From Burkholderiales bacterium (GTDB taxonomy: Bacteria > Pseudomonadota > Gammaproteobacteria > Burkholderiales > SG8-39): a stretch of DNA of 64,000 nt. Of this stretch, positions 29,148-37,764 are shown one piece after another. The notes under the pieces were generated by a model. It searched no databases and was not told the DNA's origin. It worked only from the letters and a program-made list of their open reading frames with translations. Each line of letters opens with the position of its first letter. Position 1 is the first letter of the stretch. The stretch is from contig JACZJV010000012.1 of assembly GCA_014860355.1 (NCBI GenBank), positions 1 through 64,000 on the forward strand, written 5' to 3'. The translations under genes and the position numbers were made by a program.

Positions 29148-29785
29148 GGACCGACGATCTCGTGACCATGCTGGCGACCGGTGCCGGCGCGGTGCAGCCA
29201 AACCAGGCGGCGCGCCGCTATGCGACTGCCCTCGGCTGCGGCGCCCTGGGTGCCGCACTGCTGATGGCGACTCTGCTCGGCCCGCGTCCCGATCTGGCCG
29301 CGGCGTTCCTGCAACCGATGTTCTGGGTCAAGCTCGCGTTTGTCGCGTCCTTTGCCACGGCCAGTCTGTTCGCCGCTTTGCGGCTGTCACGGCCGGGCCA
29401 GCGTCTTGCCTGGGTGCCGGGCGTGCTGAGCGCGCCGGTGTTGGCGATCTGGCTGCTGGCAGCAATCGTGCTGGCGCGGGCCGAGCCGGCACAACGTGCC
29501 GCCCTCTTCTTCGGCGATACCTGGAACTCGTGTCCATTCCTGATAACGACCTTGTCCGCGCCGGCTTTTTTCGCGGTGGTGTGGGCGATGCAGGGGCTAG
29601 CCCCGACGCGCTTGCGCCTAGCCGGCGCTGCCGCAGGGCTGCTTTCGGGAGCCGTGGGCACGCTGTTGTATAGCCTGCACTGCCCGGAAATGGATGCGCC
29701 TTTTATCGGCTTCTGGTATCTGCTCGGTATGCTGATCCCGACCACGCTCGGCGCCCTGCTGGGTCCGCGTCTGCTGCGCTGGTAG
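29144..29785 (+). CDS. nrsF: NrsF-type anti-sigma factor (DUF1109)
   Basis: A 213-aa membrane protein with six hydrophobic segments and the DUF1109 pattern: short cytoplasmic N-terminus ([15 protein letters not shown]), first segment with [15 protein letters not shown], and the conserved late motif [22 protein letters not shown] with a cysteine. Another cysteine lies in [11 protein letters not shown]. In SigF systems NrsF holds the sigma factor at the membrane, and its cysteines are candidates for sensing oxidants. The ATG overlaps the sigma stop codon by 4 bases, which ensures balanced synthesis. Confidence 0.9.
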   Translation: MRTDDLVTMLATGAGAVQPNQAARRYATALGCGALGAALLMATLLGPRPDLAAAFLQPMFWVKLAFVASFATASLFAALRLSRPGQRLAWVPGVLSAPVLAIWLLAAIVLARAEPAQRAALFFGDTWNSCPFLITTLSAPAFFAVVWAMQGLAPTRLRLAGAAAGLLSGAVGTLLYSLHCPEMDAPFIGFWYLLGMLIPTTLGALLGPRLLRW

Positions 29786-29877
29786 CCGCGCGCCGACCGT
29801 CGCTGCCGGCCCGGACGCAGCGTAAGACCATGGCCAATCCGGGTTAAACTTGCGCCACCGAGTCACCGGAAACACCG

Positions 29878-31074
29878 ATGCGCTGGCGTATGACTTCCCT
29901 GCTGCTCAATCTCGCCCATGCGATCGATCATCTGATGCTGCTCGTGTTCGCGACCGCCGTATCGGCCATCGCGCACGACTTCGGCGTCGGGCGCTGGGAG
30001 GATCTGATGCCCTACACCACCGGGGCGTTCCTGATGTTCGGCCTCGGTTCCTTCCCTTCGGGCCGGCTGGGAGACCTCTGGGGCCGGCGCGCGATGATGC
30101 TGGTATTTTTCTTCGGCATGGGTGCTTCGGCCGTACTGATTGCGCTCACCCGCAACCCCTGGCAGCTGGCCTTGGCGCTGGGTTTGATGGGCGCCTTTGC
30201 GTCGATCTACCATCCGGTGGGAATCCCGATGTTGCTGCGGCACGCGCGCAAGCCAGGCATCACCATAGGCATCAACGGCATGGCCGGAAATCTGGGCATA
30301 GCCGCCGCTGCCATCCTGACCGGGTTCCTGATTCAATACACAGACTGGAGGACGGCGTTCATCGTGCCCGGCCTCATATCGATCGCCTGCGGCCTGCTGT
30401 TCATGAACATCGCTCCGGTGGAGGAGGGCGCGCCCGGAAAGCAATCCGTCAGGCAGATAGAACTTCCGACTGCCACCAGAAACAGGGTTTTCCTGGTAAT
30501 GACCATGCTGGCCATCACCACCAGCATCCTGTTCAACTTTACTACCAACGGCAACGGCGAGTTGCTCAAGGCCCGGTTGCCGATTCTGGTGCAACAACCG
30601 GCTTTGCTCGGCATGCTGCTCGCGGTGGTGTACGCGCTGTCTTCAGTGTCACAGCTGGCGGTAGGACGCCTGATAGACCGCTTTCCGATACGCAACGTGA
30701 TGCTCGGTATCATCGCCCTGCAGGGCCCAGTATTTCTGCTCTCGGCGTTCAGCCAGGGCTGGATGCTCTACGCGGCCATGGTCATTTTCATGGTGCTGGT
30801 CTTCGGATCGATTCCATTCACCGACGCGATCATTGCGCGTTTCGTCGATGACAGCATACGCTCGCGCGTGAGCGGCATGCGCCTGGCGGTATCCTTCAGC
30901 GTGAGCTCGATGGCCGTCTGGGCGCTGGGACCGGCGGTCAAGGCGGCTGGCTTCAGTTTTGCGCTGCTGGTGCTGGGAGCAGTGGCCATTTGCTCGCTCC
31001 TGATCACCTGGCAATTGCCCGACGAGCAAAGTATCCGCAAAGCTTCTGAGGTGCCTGGTCCGCAGGCTGCCTGA
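29878..31074 (+). CDS. MFS transporter
   Basis: A 398-aa major facilitator with about twelve segments. The loop 2-3 motif appears as FPSGRLGDLWGRRAMML (about residues 58-74), and a matching loop in the second half is QLAVGRLIDRFPIRNVML. Typical of small-molecule exporters such as sugar or fosmidomycin-resistance-like carriers; the substrate is unknown. The ATG at 29878 lacks a strong ribosome-binding site and M5 is an alternative. Confidence 0.87.
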   Translation: MRWRMTSLLLNLAHAIDHLMLLVFATAVSAIAHDFGVGRWEDLMPYTTGAFLMFGLGSFPSGRLGDLWGRRAMMLVFFFGMGASAVLIALTRNPWQLALALGLMGAFASIYHPVGIPMLLRHARKPGITIGINGMAGNLGIAAAAILTGFLIQYTDWRTAFIVPGLISIACGLLFMNIAPVEEGAPGKQSVRQIELPTATRNRVFLVMTMLAITTSILFNFTTNGNGELLKARLPILVQQPALLGMLLAVVYALSSVSQLAVGRLIDRFPIRNVMLGIIALQGPVFLLSAFSQGWMLYAAMVIFMVLVFGSIPFTDAIIARFVDDSIRSRVSGMRLAVSFSVSSMAVWALGPAVKAAGFSFALLVLGAVAICSLLITWQLPDEQSIRKASEVPGPQAA

Positions 31075-31173
31075 ACGGCATTTCATGCGGTCTTGACCGG
31101 CGCTCCGCGCATTCTGCCGGCGCGCATCCGCCATGGCGGGCCGCGGCAGTCCCGTCGGCGCTGGAGCATTGAA

Positions 31174-31190
31174 ACAAATCTGATATTTGT
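31174..31190. promoter_or_regulatory. Palindromic site before the cysteine-rich protein gene
   Basis: ACAAAT-CTGAT-ATTTGT is a 6-5-6 perfect dyad ending 15 bases before the ATG of the small cysteine-rich protein; outer TTGA and CAA extend it imperfectly. The position suits an operator overlapping a start point. I could not match it to a known regulator. Confidence 0.45.
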
Positions 31191-31205
31191 CAACACGCCC
31201 GCAAA

Positions 31206-31490
31206 ATGGAAATGTCAAAGTTCCGACCAGTTCGCGAAGGGATTCTGATAGTGTTCGAGGTTCCTGCAGCCGTACTCAAACAGGCCAGCAAGTGTCAGCA
31301 CGACTATTCCTGCCTGGCTACCGGTCGGTGCGGCGAAAGTTCGATGTGCGAAGTCGAGACGGTTCATGCCGAAAACGTACTGTGCGTACTCGCCGGGAAC
31401 TGGCCCCAGTGTGCCTACCACCTGGATTTCGGCGGGGCCAGGTTTTGTGTGTGCCCGGTGCGTTGCGCAATTCACCAGCAACAAGGGTAG
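31206..31490 (+). CDS. Small cysteine-rich conserved hypothetical protein
   Basis: A 94-aa protein with nine cysteines (C30, 36, 42, 48, 60, 69, 81, 83, 87) and several histidines, in the pattern HDYSCLATGRCG, MCEVETVHAENVLCV, PQCAYHLDFG, FCVCPVRCAIH. No signal peptide. Regular spacing suggests binding of a metal or an Fe-S cluster. The pattern has the look of a conserved betaproteobacterial family, but I cannot name it. It is preceded by a 17-bp palindrome. The 131 bases before it and the 174 after it show no other gene. Confidence 0.6.
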   Translation: MEMSKFRPVREGILIVFEVPAAVLKQASKCQHDYSCLATGRCGESSMCEVETVHAENVLCVLAGNWPQCAYHLDFGGARFCVCPVRCAIHQQQG

Positions 31491-31664
31491 TGGCCCTTCC
31501 GCCTGAGCGCCAGGGGCGATGAAGTTCGAGCTTTTGCGTCCCTGCCGGGCCGGCCGCGCATGCCGGATTCAGGTGACCGGATCGAAGCGCCCGCGCGCCG
31601 CCGTTACGGCATGGCCGTGCGTGCAGTAGAATGGACCGGAGAGCAATGAAGAGGAGAACACCGC

Positions 31665-31982
31665 ATGCGAGGCACCGTCTTCGTAATATTCGCGCGAGAT
31701 CGTGAATACGAGTTGAGGATCACCGCGGGAGACAAGCCGCTGCCGACGGCGCAGGAGGGCGACGCATGGCTGTCGCAGCAATTCGAGGAATTGGGCTGCA
31801 CCCCCAGGAGTCTGGTCGGAAAGGTGCTCGCTCTGGACAAGGTCCTGGAAGTTGCGCGCGAAGCGGGCGAGAAGCGCTTTGCCGGCGACATTGCCTGGGC
31901 CGAGGCCTACGCCCGCGCCGTGCTCGCCACCCTTGACCGCGAGGCCGTACGCGTCGACATCGCCGAGAACACGGTAGCCTAG
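31665..31982 (+). CDS. Hypothetical protein, 105 aa
   Basis: A soluble 105-aa protein, MRGTVFVIFARDREYELRIT at the start, acidic and mostly helical towards the C-terminus (VLEVAREAGEKRFAGDIAWAEAYARAVLATLD). No signal, membrane segment or known motif. AGAGGAGA lies about 8 bases before the ATG, which supports expression. I do not recognise the family. It is convergent with the cyclic-nucleotide-binding protein gene. Confidence 0.6.
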   Translation: MRGTVFVIFARDREYELRITAGDKPLPTAQEGDAWLSQQFEELGCTPRSLVGKVLALDKVLEVAREAGEKRFAGDIAWAEAYARAVLATLDREAVRVDIAENTVA

Positions 31983-32039
31983 ATCCAGAGGTGTGCAGCT
32001 CGGCGAGTCAGTTCCGGGCCACCGGCGTCAGGACTGCGT

Positions 32040-32924
32040 CTAGGCGACCTGTTGTGCCAATTGCTGCATGCGCAAGGCGATGGATTTCAGCAGCGACGCC
32101 CCGAACGCGGGCTTGGCCTTGACCAGGTCGAGAAAGTCGGTCCGGTTTATTGCCAGCAGCTTGCAGTCTGTCTCCGCGCTAGCCGAGGCCGCGCGCACGC
32201 AATTGTCGACCAAAGCCATCTCGCCGAACATCCCGCCCGGTCCCACGCGCTCGACCACGCTGTCGCCCACCGAGATGGCAGCGCGGCCTGCCAACACCAC
32301 GTACATGAATGCACCGACCGCGCCTGCGCTCATGATGACCTTGCCCGCCGCAAACTCGGCGGGTTCCGGCGCCGCAAGCGCAGCTTGCAGGCTGACCAGA
32401 GTCTTGCGGTCGAGGATGTCGCTGCGCTCGGCAGCGGCGCCCCGCGCCGCGCCGACGGCGCCCAGTCTGGCGATACTCTCTCGCAGCCGCTGAACCATGG
32501 TGCTCATCAACATCAGCGCGAATTCTGGTTTCTTTTCCAGTGCGGCGTGAAACTGCTTCTCGTCCAATGACAATACGCGGCAGTTGATCTTGGCCATCGC
32601 CGTCGCACTGCGCGGCAGGCCTGCGATGACCGCCAGTTCGCCGAACACCTGGCCGGGTCTTACCACACCGAAAAACTTGTTCCGGATCATCAGGCCGATT
32701 TCGCCCTCCAGCAGCAGGTACATCTTCGCGCCTTTGGAGAACAATCCTCCCGACTTCTCGTTTTCCGAGAAGATGGGCTTGCCGGCCGGTTTGTCTTCGA
32801 CCATACCTGCGCAGCGGAAGAACTCCAAAGCCAAGGCCGGCTGATAAAGCGGGCTGTGCGCGGCCAGTTGCGCAACGACTTCGGGGCGGGACACAGGTTT
32901 GGCCGAAAAATCGAGGTCGTCCAT
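32040..32924 (-). CDS. Protein with two cyclic nucleotide-binding domains
   Basis: A 294-aa protein with two cNMP-binding (CRP-like) beta-barrels: the first about residues 35-150 (MYLLLEGEIGLM, GQVFGELAVIAGLPRSATA), the second about 170-285 (FMYVVLAGRAAISV, GGMFGEMALVDNCVRAASA). The phosphate-binding cassette arginine is present in the first (PRSATA) and in the second as CVRAASA. No DNA-binding, kinase or transporter part is visible, so it may act through a partner. The ATG at 32924 is preferred over a TTG two codons upstream. It lies downstream of the rubrerythrin/rubredoxin genes on the same strand. Confidence 0.83.
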   Translation of the reverse strand: MDDLDFSAKPVSRPEVVAQLAAHSPLYQPALALEFFRCAGMVEDKPAGKPIFSENEKSGGLFSKGAKMYLLLEGEIGLMIRNKFFGVVRPGQVFGELAVIAGLPRSATAMAKINCRVLSLDEKQFHAALEKKPEFALMLMSTMVQRLRESIARLGAVGAARGAAAERSDILDRKTLVSLQAALAAPEPAEFAAGKVIMSAGAVGAFMYVVLAGRAAISVGDSVVERVGPGGMFGEMALVDNCVRAASASAETDCKLLAINRTDFLDLVKAKPAFGASLLKSIALRMQQLAQQVA

Positions 32925-33054
32925 GGGCAAGGATATTCTAGTCCTTAAATCAAGCGCGGACGATGTGGCGCTCTCGCGCCGGCGCGCCCTTGTGTACGAC
33001 CTCTTTTTCGATCACGCGCCAGTTCAGGCGTGCGGCGGTAAGCGTGACTGGAGT

Positions 33055-33082
33055 GGCCGCGCCCCGCGATGCAGGCGCGGCC
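33055..33082 (-). terminator. Strong GC hairpin between rubredoxin reductase and CNB genes
   Basis: GGCCGCGCC and GGCGCGGCC pair perfectly over 9 bp with a 10-base loop, 24 bases after the rubredoxin reductase stop. There is no U-run, so it may attenuate rather than end the transcript. Confidence 0.4.
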
Positions 33083-33105
33083 TTGGAAAACCCCTAGGCG
33101 CGCGC

Positions 33106-34248
33106 TCAGCCCAGCACTGGAGGCACCAGCTTTGTGAGCGCTTGCTTACGCGCGGTCGCCTCACCCACCAGCGCGTAGCCCAGTAGCTTTCCGGACTCGT
33201 CTTCGAACCTGGCCTCGATCCCGCCTGCTTCCCGCTGCAAAGTCCATGCGCCCGGAAGGTCGGGAGGTGGACACACGACCACGGGCACGGCCGGGGTCTT
33301 CACCACCACGGGCATCGCCGGATAGACGACGGCAGTCCGGGTTCCGCTGAGCGTTTTCGCCAGCGCACGGGCCGCCCGCATGATCGGCAGCACATAGGGT
33401 AGCGTCTGTCCGTCGACTTCGGCGCAATCTCCCAAGGCATAGACGTCCGCAGCACTGGTATGCAGCAGCCGATCGGTGACGATGCCGCGGTTGGTTTTCA
33501 GACCCGCGTTCCGCGCCAGCTGCAGGCGCGGCCTCAGGCCGATCGCAGAGAGCACCGCATCGGCATACAGCGCTGTTCCGTCCGCCAGATCGACCCGCAA
33601 TCCCGAGGCGACGCGCGACACGGCGCGCGCTGTAGTTCCCAGATGCCATTGGACGCCGCTCGCCTGAAGCGCCAGCCGCACTTGCTCGGCCGCAGCCTCG
33701 GGCAGCAGCCGACCCAGAGGCTGCTGCCCCGGGTCGATCACCTGAACCTCGTAACCGGCGCCGACCAGATCATTAGCGAACTCGCAACCGATCAGCCCTG
33801 CGCCCAGCAACGCCACGGCTTTCTTTCCTTGGATGGCCGCGCGAAAGCGCGCATAAGCGGCAAGGTCGTTGACCTGCATGAGCTCGTGCGCAGCATCTCC
33901 TCGCAGCGGCACCGCGATCGGATCCGCCCCAAGCGCAAGCACCAGCTTCGAGTAGCGGATATCCTCGCCGCCCGCGTGCAGCATGCGGGCCGCGGTGTCT
34001 ATGGTCTGTACTTCGATGCCGGCGACGATCCGCGCCTTGAGCTGGGCCGCCATCTGCTCGGCACTCGCAGTCGGGATCTGCGCCGCGGATTTTGCCGACG
34101 CCAGCGCGTTCGATAGCATGGGCTTGGAATAGAAGCTCCCCTCATCGCGGCTCACCATCGTCAGCGGCACGGACGGATCGAGCTTGCGCAGCTCGCGAGC
34201 CACGGTGTAGCCCGCAAGCCCGCTACCGACGATTACGACCGGTGCCAC
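33106..34248 (-). CDS. Rubredoxin--NAD+ reductase
   Basis: A 380-aa pyridine-nucleotide flavoprotein. The FAD motif VVIVGSGLAGYTVARELRKLD is at the N-terminus, the NADH motif VALLGAGLIGCEFANDL in the middle, and ADVYALGDCAEVDG is the second FAD motif; a small C-terminal domain follows, as in AlkT/RubB-type rubredoxin reductases. It passes NADH electrons to rubredoxin. The start is GTG at 34248, one base after the rubredoxin stop, because upstream residues belong to the rubredoxin gene in another frame. Tight coupling with rubredoxin and rubrerythrin defines the pathway. Confidence 0.9.
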   Translation of the reverse strand: MAPVVIVGSGLAGYTVARELRKLDPSVPLTMVSRDEGSFYSKPMLSNALASAKSAAQIPTASAEQMAAQLKARIVAGIEVQTIDTAARMLHAGGEDIRYSKLVLALGADPIAVPLRGDAAHELMQVNDLAAYARFRAAIQGKKAVALLGAGLIGCEFANDLVGAGYEVQVIDPGQQPLGRLLPEAAAEQVRLALQASGVQWHLGTTARAVSRVASGLRVDLADGTALYADAVLSAIGLRPRLQLARNAGLKTNRGIVTDRLLHTSAADVYALGDCAEVDGQTLPYVLPIMRAARALAKTLSGTRTAVVYPAMPVVVKTPAVPVVVCPPPDLPGAWTLQREAGGIEARFEDESGKLLGYALVGEATARKQALTKLVPPVLG

Positions 34249-34249
34249 C

Positions 34250-34420
34250 TCAGGCGACCGTCTCGGCCATGTCGAAATCGGCCTTCGCCACACCGCAATC
34301 GGGACAGGACCAGTCCGCGGGGATGTCCTCCCAGCGGGTTCCGGCAGGAATGCCGTCTTCGGGTATCCCCTTGGCTTCATCATAGATGAAACCGCACACC
34401 ACACATTCCCATGTTTTCAT
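34250..34420 (-). CDS. Rubredoxin
   Basis: A 56-aa rubredoxin read directly from the sequence: [18 protein letters not shown], then [20 protein letters not shown]. The iron is held by C6-x-x-C9 and C39-x-x-C42. It carries electrons from the reductase encoded 1 base downstream to the rubrerythrin encoded 26 bases upstream. The gene is short enough to be missed by a 60-codon cutoff. Confidence 0.96.
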   Translation of the reverse strand: MKTWECVVCGFIYDEAKGIPEDGIPAGTRWEDIPADWSCPDCGVAKADFDMAETVA

Positions 34421-34446
34421 TCGAGTGCTCCTGTTGGATTGATGGA

Positions 34447-34917
34447 TCAGTGCTGCGCCTGGGCCAGCGCCGCCCTGTACTGATTGGCGTGGCGTTCCTC
34501 GACCTTGGCCAGCGCGGCGAAGCGCTTGGCCGCTATTTCCAGCGTCCGGCGGAAGTTCTGCGCGTGCTCCTTGGATTCGGCGATCTGTTCGTCGAATTCC
34601 TTCGCTGCCGCGCCATTGCCCTCCTCGAGTGCGAGGTGATGGAATTTCGGGTACATCTCGGTGTATTCGTAGGTTTCGCCCTCGATTGCGATTTCCAGCG
34701 CCCGTGCTGGGCTGAGTCTGGCCTTGGGGTAGAGCAGATCCAGATGGCCGAAGGCGTGCTGCACTTCCTGGTCGGCGGTTTCCTCGAACACGCGCGCAGT
34801 GGCTTCGTCGCCTGATTCGCGGGCGAGCTTGGCGAAGTAGCGGTACTTGATGTGCGCCATGCTCTCGCCGGCAAATGCCGCCTCCAGGTTCTGAATGGTC
34901 ACGGATTCCGATTTCAT
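34447..34917 (-). CDS. Rubrerythrin (diiron domain only)
   Basis: A 156-aa ferritin-like diiron protein with the ligand motifs [15 protein letters not shown] (about 19-33), [16 protein letters not shown] (about 47-62) and [11 protein letters not shown] (about 114-124). It lacks the C-terminal rubredoxin domain of classical rubrerythrin; a separate rubredoxin gene follows, so the electron chain is split over three proteins. It should reduce hydrogen peroxide in the cytoplasm. The ATG at 34917 has AAAGGAG before it. It is divergent from an OxyR-type regulator. Confidence 0.93.
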   Translation of the reverse strand: MKSESVTIQNLEAAFAGESMAHIKYRYFAKLARESGDEATARVFEETADQEVQHAFGHLDLLYPKARLSPARALEIAIEGETYEYTEMYPKFHHLALEEGNGAAAKEFDEQIAESKEHAQNFRRTLEIAAKRFAALAKVEERHANQYRAALAQAQH

Positions 34918-35065
34918 GGTTGACTCCTTTGAGTTGGTTGCAGAACAGAGGGCTATCCCCCTAAAGGACGTTCCCTCCATGCCCCCTGAACCAGCGGCCG
35001 CTGCGGCAATTTATAACGGCCTCGTGCTTCAGGGTTATTGGTGCTACGGGGCGGATTTTGCATGC

Positions 35066-35114
35066 TGGACATAATCGAGTCTAACGACTAATATTTGTAT
35101 TTGTAATCGATTAC
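35066..35114 (+). promoter_or_regulatory. Promoter and palindrome ahead of the OxyR-type gene
   Basis: TGGACA (35066-35071), a 17-base spacer and TAATAT (35089-35094) form a good sigma-70 promoter. The perfect 12-bp palindrome GTAATCGATTAC (35103-35114) lies at the start point, 6 bases before the ATG, and AGTC-TAAC-GACT (35078-35089) lies in the spacer. These dyads between divergent oxyR and rubrerythrin genes are candidates for regulator binding, though no full OxyR four-box site is evident. Confidence 0.5.
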
Positions 35115-35120
35115 CTCGAT

Positions 35121-36068
35121 ATGGCCAACCTGCCTTCCCTGCGCCAACTCGGCTACCTGGTCGCGCTGGCCCAGCATCTCAATTTCACGCGCGCAGCCGC
35201 CGCCTGTTTCGTCACCCAGTCCACGCTCAGCGCCGGCTTGAAAGAATTGGAAACTACGCTGGGTGCGTCGCTGGTAGAGCGCGACCGGCAGACCGTGCTC
35301 ATGACCCCGCTGGGTACGGAAGTGGTCGAGCGCGCGCGGCGCCTGCTCGCCGCGGCCGAGGACCTGGCGGCGCTCGCGGCGGCTTCGGCCGAACCGATGA
35401 GCGGCGCGCTGCGTCTTGGAGCCATTCCGACAATCGCGCCCTTCCTGCTGCCGCGCGTACTCCCCGGTCTGCGTGACAAATACCCGGCACTGAAACTGCT
35501 GCTGCGCGAAGACGTAAGTGCCAACCTGCTGCAGCGGCTAGCGAGCGGACAGCTCGATTTTGCGCTGCTCGCGCTACCCTACGATACCGGGGATATGCAG
35601 GTGCGGCCGCTGTTTGACGACGAGTTCTGGCTGGTCGGACTCGGGAACGACCCGGCGCTGAAATCGAAGCGCGCGACGGTCGACGCGCCTGCCGCAGAGA
35701 ATCTGGTGTTGCTGGAAGAGGGCCATTGCCTGCGGGAGCACACGCTGGCGGCGTGCACCCGCACCGAGTCGAAGAATTCATCCGGTGTAGAGGCGACCAG
35801 CCTGCTGACGCTGGTGCAGATGGCCGACTCGGGTATAGGCCTCGCGCTGGTGCCGGAAATCGCGCTGAACAGCGGCTTGCTCAACGGAACGCGGCTCGTG
35901 GCGCGTCCGCTGACACCGCCCGCGCCCCGGCGCACCATAGCGCTGCTCGCGCGGCGCTCGAGTGCGCGGCAGGCGGAACTTGCGACGCTGGGCGAATTTA
36001 TCGAGGCTGCGCGCAAGCGCGACCATTACGCCGTCACCACCTCCCGCGGGCGGCGAGGCCGGGGTTAG
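35121..36068 (+). CDS. oxyR: LysR-family hydrogen peroxide sensor, OxyR type
   Basis: A 315-aa LysR regulator. The winged helix covers about residues 5-65 (LRQLGYLVALAQHLNFTRAA, QSTLSAGLKELE). The effector domain has the OxyR redox segment LLEEGHC203LREHTLAAC212, whose nine-residue cysteine spacing equals C199/C208 of E. coli OxyR, and EATSLLTLVQMADSGIGLALVPE follows as in OxyR. It should sense peroxide by disulfide formation. It is divergent from the rubrerythrin-rubredoxin genes, its likely targets. No ribosome-binding site is obvious. Confidence 0.88.
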   Translation: MANLPSLRQLGYLVALAQHLNFTRAAAACFVTQSTLSAGLKELETTLGASLVERDRQTVLMTPLGTEVVERARRLLAAAEDLAALAAASAEPMSGALRLGAIPTIAPFLLPRVLPGLRDKYPALKLLLREDVSANLLQRLASGQLDFALLALPYDTGDMQVRPLFDDEFWLVGLGNDPALKSKRATVDAPAAENLVLLEEGHCLREHTLAACTRTESKNSSGVEATSLLTLVQMADSGIGLALVPEIALNSGLLNGTRLVARPLTPPAPRRTIALLARRSSARQAELATLGEFIEAARKRDHYAVTTSRGRRGRG

Positions 36069-36197
36069 ACGGTGCAGACAAATCCGCGGTACGTGGCGCA
36101 ATCCGTTGCAAGACGAGAGTTGCGGCAGCCTATATAGGGGAGCGTGAGGGGAAGTGCCCTCCAATTTTCAAACGAATATCAAGGAGTGGCCATACCC

Positions 36198-37052
36198 ATG
36201 CCCCACCCGCGCGAATTGTCTTTGTCCGGTGCCGATGGCACGCCGCTTTCGGTTTCCGACTGGCTGATCGATTCTGCCGCTGGCGATGGCATCGTGCTAA
36301 TGCATGGACTAGGGGAACATCGCGGCCGCTACGCACATGTGGCGCGGTTTTTCAACGATTACGGTTTCTCGGTGCGTGCCTACGATCATCGCGGCCATGG
36401 TCGCTCGGGCGGGCCGCGCGGTGACGCACCCGATATCGAAACGCTGGCGCGGGACGCAAAAATTGCGCTCGATGACTTTGCGCGCAACCTGTCATCACCA
36501 CCGCTGCTGCTCGGTCACAGCATGGGAGGCCTGTTCGCAGCCTATTTTGCAACACGCGACTTGTCGCCGCTGCGTGGCCTGATCCTATCGTCGCCGGCGC
36601 TTCGGATCAGGCTGTCGGGGGCGCAGAAACTGCTGCTGCAGGTTCTCGGCGCGTTCGCGCCTGGATTCGGCATCCCGAACGGTCTCGATTCCAAATACCT
36701 GTCGCACCGGCAGGCGGTGGTCGATGCTTATGACAGCGATCCCCTGGTCCATACCAAGATCAGCGCACGCCTGTTGCGCGCCATGTTGCACGCAATTGAA
36801 CTTGCCCAAGCCCATGCGCCCGCGCTGGGCGTAAAGACCCTGCTGCTCGTGGCGGGCGAGGATCGCCTGGTCGATGCAGCCGGCAGCAGCGAGTTCTTCG
36901 GCCGACTGGCGCCGGGTGTCGGCTCGATGCACACGTATCCGGGGTTCTACCACGAGTTATTCAACGAGGTCGAAGCCGAGCGCGTATTCGGTGATATGCG
37001 CGCCTGGATAGCCGAATTGCGAGCCTCCGAACGCGGCGGGATTTGGCCCTAA
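36198..37052 (+). CDS. Alpha/beta hydrolase, monoacylglycerol lipase type
   Basis: A 284-aa alpha/beta hydrolase of the lysophospholipase/PldB-like group. The oxyanion segment is MHGLGEHRGRYAHVARFF, the nucleophile elbow GHSMGGLFAAYFA, the acid lies in AGEDRLVD and the histidine in GFYHELFNE. The substrate is probably a monoacylglycerol or lysolipid. The start MPHPREL at 36198 has AAGGAG about 11 bases before it; the frame is open for 18 codons more. Confidence 0.9.
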   Translation: MPHPRELSLSGADGTPLSVSDWLIDSAAGDGIVLMHGLGEHRGRYAHVARFFNDYGFSVRAYDHRGHGRSGGPRGDAPDIETLARDAKIALDDFARNLSSPPLLLGHSMGGLFAAYFATRDLSPLRGLILSSPALRIRLSGAQKLLLQVLGAFAPGFGIPNGLDSKYLSHRQAVVDAYDSDPLVHTKISARLLRAMLHAIELAQAHAPALGVKTLLLVAGEDRLVDAAGSSEFFGRLAPGVGSMHTYPGFYHELFNEVEAERVFGDMRAWIAELRASERGGIWP

Positions 37053-37194
37053 ACTGTGACGGGCCTGTTTTCCGGGTGACGCTCCGTGGCCGGATCCATA
37101 TGCATCCAGGGCCGCGCACTTTTGGTCCGGATATTCATCACCAGCCTCATGTCGCCCGGTGCATCCAGCGTGCCGACTTTCGGTACCATCATCT

Positions 37195-37599
37195 TCAGGT
37201 CTTGGGGGTGAAATCGAAATCGTCTTTTCCAGCAGCCGATGCAGCAGGCGTCGGTGCCGATGCGGGTCGCGCTGCAGCGGCCCGCATCGCTGCCGGTGAA
37301 AGGTTGGCCCCGGGCTCCGCAGATGCGCCGGGGGAAACGCCGTCCGAGGCAAGCGCGGCCTCCAGATCCTGCTGGATCTGCGCCACATCGAATGCAGCCC
37401 GGCCCTGCATGCGCAGCAATATGCGCGCGGGCAAGTCCTGGATGCGCGGCACGGCGGCGCGCACATTGGCTGCAGTGGTGAGCATGGGTACGGCGTGGTT
37501 GCTCCTGAAACCGGGCTCGGCGCGCTCGACGGCGTCGATAACCGCCGCCTGGGCCTTGGCGATGCCCATGAGGAGTTCCGCAAGCTGGGTATTGTCCAT
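37195..37599 (-). CDS. Hypothetical Ala-rich protein, 134 aa
   Basis: MDNTQLAELLMGIAKAQAAV opens a helical N-terminal half (to about residue 85); the second half is a low-complexity Ala/Pro/Ser linker (PAAMRAAAARPASAPTPAAS) ending in the charged tail KDDFDFTPKT. A short conserved tail behind a flexible linker suggests a protein-binding tag. GGGGGG lies 7 bases before the ATG at 37599. No family recognised; single gene between convergent and divergent neighbours. Confidence 0.6.
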   Translation of the reverse strand: MDNTQLAELLMGIAKAQAAVIDAVERAEPGFRSNHAVPMLTTAANVRAAVPRIQDLPARILLRMQGRAAFDVAQIQQDLEAALASDGVSPGASAEPGANLSPAAMRAAAARPASAPTPAASAAGKDDFDFTPKT

Positions 37600-37764
37600 C
37601 GCTGTTCCCCCCTTATGCATCCTGATTGGAATCCTGATTGATGCCAATGATACCCCGATCCACAGCTTGACCGAAGCCGGGTGCTTCCAGTTCGTGATGC
37701 TTGCTGCGCGCAGTCGCGATGCACGCTACCATACGAGAATGCGCACACCCGGGGAACGCACGAC

